Positions 46,968 to 49,667 of a stretch of DNA of 49,667 nt are shown in pieces. The stretch is taken from positions 1 through 49,667 of the forward strand of contig CAYIKP010000004.1 of NCBI GenBank assembly GCA_964364225.1, read 5' to 3'. Each line of letters starts with the position of its first letter. Position 1 is the first letter of the stretch. The notes beneath the pieces are model-generated. The model saw only the letters and a list, made by a program, of their open reading frames with translations. It made no database searches and was not told the DNA's origin. The position numbers were made by a program, and so were the translations under genes. Source of the DNA: 12-FULL-44-12b sp964364225. Its GTDB lineage: Bacteria; Patescibacteriota; Minisyncoccia; Phycocordibacterales; Zambryskibacteraceae.

Positions 46968-48835
46968 TATTCAGTTTTTGGAACTTCTTGTGTTGGTTCT
47001 GTTGGTGGAGTTTCAGTGGGTGGTGTTTGCTGTGAATTTTGCTGTATTGCTTGGCCGGCTTTTTGTAATTCATCTGAAAGTTCTTGCGTAGCCTTTTTAA
47101 TATCTTCAAGAGTTCCAGTATCCTTTATTGTTTTAAGGGTGGCTATTTTTGCTTCAACATTAGCTTTTATTTCAGCAGGAACTTTATCGCCACCATCCTT
47201 AAGTGCTTTTTCAGATGTATAAATTAATTGTTCACCCAAGTTTCTGGCTTCAGCAATATCTTTTTTCTGAGAATCTTCAGCTGCATGTGTTTCTGCATCT
47301 TTCTTCATTTTTTCAATTTCGTCTTTACTTAATCCTGACGACGCTTCAATACGAATTGATTGCTCTTTGTTTGTGCCCTTATCTTTTGCTTTAACAGAAA
47401 GAATCCCATTGGCATCAATGTCAAAAGAAACTTCTATTTGTGGCATTCCGCGATGAGTAGGAGGAATTCCATCCAATATAAACCTGCCTAGGGATTTGTT
47501 GTCTCCGGCCATTGGTCTTTCCCCTTGTACAATATGAATTTCTACTGAAGTTTGGTTATCTACTGCGGTTGAAAAAACTTGTGAGCGAGATGCAGGAATG
47601 GTGGTATTTTTTTCAATAAGTTTTGTTGCAACGCCCCCCATTGTTTCAATTCCAAATGAAAGAGGAATAACATCTAGAAGAAGAATATCTTTCACGTCGC
47701 CCGCCAAAATACCTCCTTGAACAGCGGCACCGAGTGCTACCACTTCATCGGGATTAATTGTTTTGTTTGGTTCTTTTCCAAAAAATTTTTTAGCTGCTTC
47801 AATCAAAGCAGGCATTCTTGTTTGGCCTCCCACTAAAAGAATTTCGTTTATTTCACCAACTTTAAATGGTGATGCATCCATTGCGCGCTTCGTTATGGCC
47901 ATCGCACGGTCAATAAACTCTTGAGAGAGTTCTTCTAGTTTTGCGCGAGACATTTTTATTAAGAAATGTTTTGGCCCCGACGCATCAGATGTAATAAATG
48001 GAATATTTACTTCTGTTTCTACTGCCGTTGAGAGTTCTATTTTTGCTTTTTCTGCGCCCTCATCCAATCTTTGCAATGCAAGAGGATCGTTACGAACATC
48101 TATTCCAGATTCTTTTTTAAATTCATCAGCAAGCCAATTAATTATTTTCTGGTCAATATCTTTTCCGCCTAAATGGGAGTCGCCGTCTGTTGACTTTACC
48201 TCAACCACATCATCACCTACTTCCAAAATAGAAATATCAAAAGTTCCACCGCCAAAATCAAAAACAGCGATTTTTTCATTTTTCTTTTTATCTAAGCCAT
48301 ATGCAAGAGCCGCTGCAGTTGGCTCATTGATAATTCTTTTTACATCTAGCCCAGCAATTTTTCCGGCATCTTTTGTGGCTTGTCTTTGTGCGTCATTAAA
48401 ATATGCTGGAACTGTTATAACGGCTTCTGTAATTTTTTCTCCGAGCTTCGCTTCAACATCAGCTTTTATTTTCTGTAAAATCATTGCCGATATTTCTTCA
48501 GGACTTAGGTTTTTGTCGCCCATTTTTACTGAAACGGCACCATTAGGGCCCTTTGATATTTCAAAAGGCACGACAGCTTTATCTTTTTGAACTGCCGGCT
48601 CATCAAATGTGTGGCCAATAAAACGCTTTATTCCAAAAATAGTGTTTTTTGGGTTTGTAACAGCTTGTCTTTTAGCTAAAAGCCCCACTAAGCGTTCGCC
48701 TGTTTTGGAAGTAGTAACAATAGATGGGGTTGTACGAGCACCTTCAGAGTTTTCAATAATTTTTGGTGCACCAACTTCCATTACAGCTACAGCAGAGTTT
48801 GTTGTTCCTAAGTCGATTCCAATGATTTTTGCCAT
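46967..48835 (-). CDS. dnaK: Chaperone DnaK (Hsp70)
   Basis: ATP-driven folding chaperone. GIDLGTTNSAVAV at the N-terminus, VFDFGGGTFDISIL near residue 195, LLVGGQTRMP near 340, then the substrate-binding domain and a Pro/Thr/Gln tail. It has 622 residues. TATAAC lies three or four bases before the ATG. The order grpE, dnaK, dnaJ is conserved, but a structured element separates grpE from dnaK. Confidence 0.98.
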   Translation of the reverse strand: MAKIIGIDLGTTNSAVAVMEVGAPKIIENSEGARTTPSIVTTSKTGERLVGLLAKRQAVTNPKNTIFGIKRFIGHTFDEPAVQKDKAVVPFEISKGPNGAVSVKMGDKNLSPEEISAMILQKIKADVEAKLGEKITEAVITVPAYFNDAQRQATKDAGKIAGLDVKRIINEPTAAALAYGLDKKKNEKIAVFDFGGGTFDISILEVGDDVVEVKSTDGDSHLGGKDIDQKIINWLADEFKKESGIDVRNDPLALQRLDEGAEKAKIELSTAVETEVNIPFITSDASGPKHFLIKMSRAKLEELSQEFIDRAMAITKRAMDASPFKVGEINEILLVGGQTRMPALIEAAKKFFGKEPNKTINPDEVVALGAAVQGGILAGDVKDILLLDVIPLSFGIETMGGVATKLIEKNTTIPASRSQVFSTAVDNQTSVEIHIVQGERPMAGDNKSLGRFILDGIPPTHRGMPQIEVSFDIDANGILSVKAKDKGTNKEQSIRIEASSGLSKDEIEKMKKDAETHAAEDSQKKDIAEARNLGEQLIYTSEKALKDGGDKVPAEIKANVEAKIATLKTIKDTGTLEDIKKATQELSDELQKAGQAIQQNSQQTPPTETPPTEPTQEVPKTE

Positions 48836-48878
48836 ATGGTTATATTTTTAATGAGCGAAGCGATTATAAAAATTTCCA

Positions 48879-49026
48879 CCCCGCTCTAATTTTGCTGATA
48901 AATTTATTGGTCGACACTGCCCCGAATAGGGGCGGGCTATTCGCCTGCGTGTCGACGGACTTTTACTAAGTAGAGTGGATTTATAGCATATTCCTACCAT
49001 AATGTCTCGCAAAATTAGAGTTGGGG
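48879..49026. repeat. Nested palindromic element between dnaK and grpE
   Basis: 148 bp. Outer arms CCCCGCTCTAATTTTGC (48879-48895) and GCAAAATTAGAGTTGGGG (49009-49026) with a 12-bp perfect core; an inner stem GGTCGACAC/GTGTCGAC surrounds GCCCC-GAATA-GGGGC. The overall design (long outer arms, inner GC hairpin) resembles copies E and F, but the sequence differs. No CIRCE element is seen here. Confidence 0.65.
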
Positions 49027-49052
49027 TTAGTAAAATATATTCACTGCGTTCA

Positions 49053-49571
49053 TTATTTTTCTAAACTATAAACCGAAACCCGTGCTGGACGCAAGACCTT
49101 ACCATTCAAACTAAAACCTTTTTGAAAAACTGAAGAAATATGGTGGTCTAATTCTTTTTTATCTGTAGGCTCAGTCTTAATGGCTTCGTGAAGATTGGGA
49201 TCAAATAATTCTCCTAACGGTTCTATACTTAAGACGCCTAATCTCTTTAAAACTGACATAAATTGGCTGAGTATTGCTTCACTTTCTTTATTTCCAGCCT
49301 CCACTGCTTTTTCTAGAGAATCCACTATTGGTAATAGCTCTCTTATTAAACTTGCTTCAGCAAAAAGCCTACTATGCTTTAATTCTTCCTCGTCTCTCTT
49401 TCTAAGATTTACGAAATCTGCCTGTGCCCTCTGCCAATTATCTAAATATTCTTTTGCCTTTTCTTCTGCAGTTTTTAATTTTTCCTTCAAGCGCTTTGAA
49501 TCGGAAAGCGTATTTCCTTCTCCATCTTCAGGTACGAACTCTTCTACAATGTCTTGATCGTCTGTTTGCAT
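49053..49571 (-). CDS. grpE: Nucleotide exchange factor GrpE
   Basis: Releases ADP from DnaK. A charged disordered N-terminus, a long helix (LKTAEEKAKEYLDNWQRAQA then DFVNLRKRDEEEL), and the beta-wing with the signature SVFQKGFSLNGKVLRPARV. It has 172 residues, normal. First gene of the heat-shock set on this strand. Confidence 0.95.
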   Translation of the reverse strand: MQTDDQDIVEEFVPEDGEGNTLSDSKRLKEKLKTAEEKAKEYLDNWQRAQADFVNLRKRDEEELKHSRLFAEASLIRELLPIVDSLEKAVEAGNKESEAILSQFMSVLKRLGVLSIEPLGELFDPNLHEAIKTEPTDKKELDHHISSVFQKGFSLNGKVLRPARVSVYSLEK

Positions 49572-49588
49572 ATCTTCTTATTTTAACT

Positions 49589-49667
49589 TAAAGCGAGTGG
49601 TGTTTCTCGAAAAAGCCTTGGTAGGAGCGACGGCGACGGACAGAGAAAATTTTTAGCAAAAAATTTT
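49589..49667. repeat. Probable third nested element, cut by the window end
   Basis: Contains AAATTTTTAGCAAAAAATTTT-type hairpin sequence beside GACAGAG and CGGCGACGG, similar in layout to copy F (AAATTTTTCC-AGCG-AAAAATTT next to CTGTCTCT). The other half lies outside the window. Confidence 0.4.

Noticed and set aside
48836..49052. CIRCE/HrcA operator upstream of dnaK or grpE
   Set aside because: No TTAGCACTC-N9-GAGTGCTAA-like sequence is found; the inverted repeats present are different.
1..49667. CRISPR array, complete transposase or prophage
   Set aside because: No regularly spaced direct repeats, and no transposase, integrase, capsid or terminase gene was recognised on either strand.

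Overview
The window looks like a chromosome segment from a Patescibacteria (CPR) bacterium, most likely of the Parcubacteria/Paceibacteria lineage. The evidence is compact AT-rich core genes, single-copy informational genes, a solitary T4SS-type ATPase, short variants of several enzymes (ProS, MurF, a tiny protein in the mreD position), an L9 gene (rplI), and TGA used as a normal stop. This is inference from gene content; no phylogeny was run. Two runs of exactly 100 N (31969-32068, 36671-36770) are scaffold gaps. The second can be closed by eye, because its flanks share 8 bases and joining them restores an intact gltX start.

Layout. 1-8341 (+): rseP (5' partial), a small unknown gene, proS, mreB, mreC, a mini membrane protein in the mreD position, mrdA (PBP2), greA, lysS. 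8342-9531: accessory island with a 58-aa gene and a PQ-loop-like membrane protein. 9532-14233 (+): division/wall operon mraZ-rsmH-ftsL-like-ftsI-murF behind a phased GTGG array. 14234-16795: accessory island (84-aa gene, two-TM protein, tRNA-Glu, 105-aa gene, short ogt, lipoprotein). 16796-19516 (+): VirD4/VirB4-like ATPase. 19517-19886: an RNA-like transcription unit. 19887-26691: yqeY, rmuC, rplU, a small gene, recR, dnaB, cysS, corA. 26772-29640: ctpA, rplI, a zinc-ribbon cassette, rpmA and a small membrane protein. 29641-33772: an efflux-adaptor gene remnant, a lysozyme-like protein, VKOR and DsbA, a gap, two GC-rich cassettes and two tiny leaderless genes. 33773-45045 (-): a pilin-like membrane protein, an M23 hydrolase activator, gltX, murG, ftsW, mraY, a DacA-type peptidase, scpB, scpA, archaeal-type aspS, trpS. 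45060-45870: a three-gene micro-operon. 45879-49571 (-): dnaJ, dnaK, grpE.

How it works together. The core genes supply rod-shape and division wall synthesis (MreBC, PBP2, FtsI, FtsW, MraY, MurF, MurG, a DD-peptidase, an M23 activator), disulfide formation (VKOR + DsbA), proteostasis (DnaKJ-GrpE, CtpA, RseP), translation and chromosome segregation (ScpAB).

The main unusual signal is a two-tier architecture. Many core genes have a -10 box only 6-9 bases before ATG and no Shine-Dalgarno, so they are predicted leaderless. Scattered between them are about ten small, more GC-rich units, mostly with their own TTGAC(A/T)-17 promoter, strong Shine-Dalgarno, GTG or ATG start and GC-rich intrinsic terminator. 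Several are bordered by palindromes or by one of at least four repeat families: (i) a hairpin with varying stems but an invariant CCAATCGCA loop, three copies; (ii) a nested ~150-bp palindromic element, two copies plus a probable third; (iii) an inverted pair built on CCCCGTTAGAAAC/GGTCGCGGTC that supplies the stop codons of scpB and rpmA and part of the dacA N-terminus; (iv) a CCCCCCACTTAT palindrome, two copies. These cassettes and repeats are the best candidate for an undescribed mobile small-gene system here. No recombinase is visible in the window.
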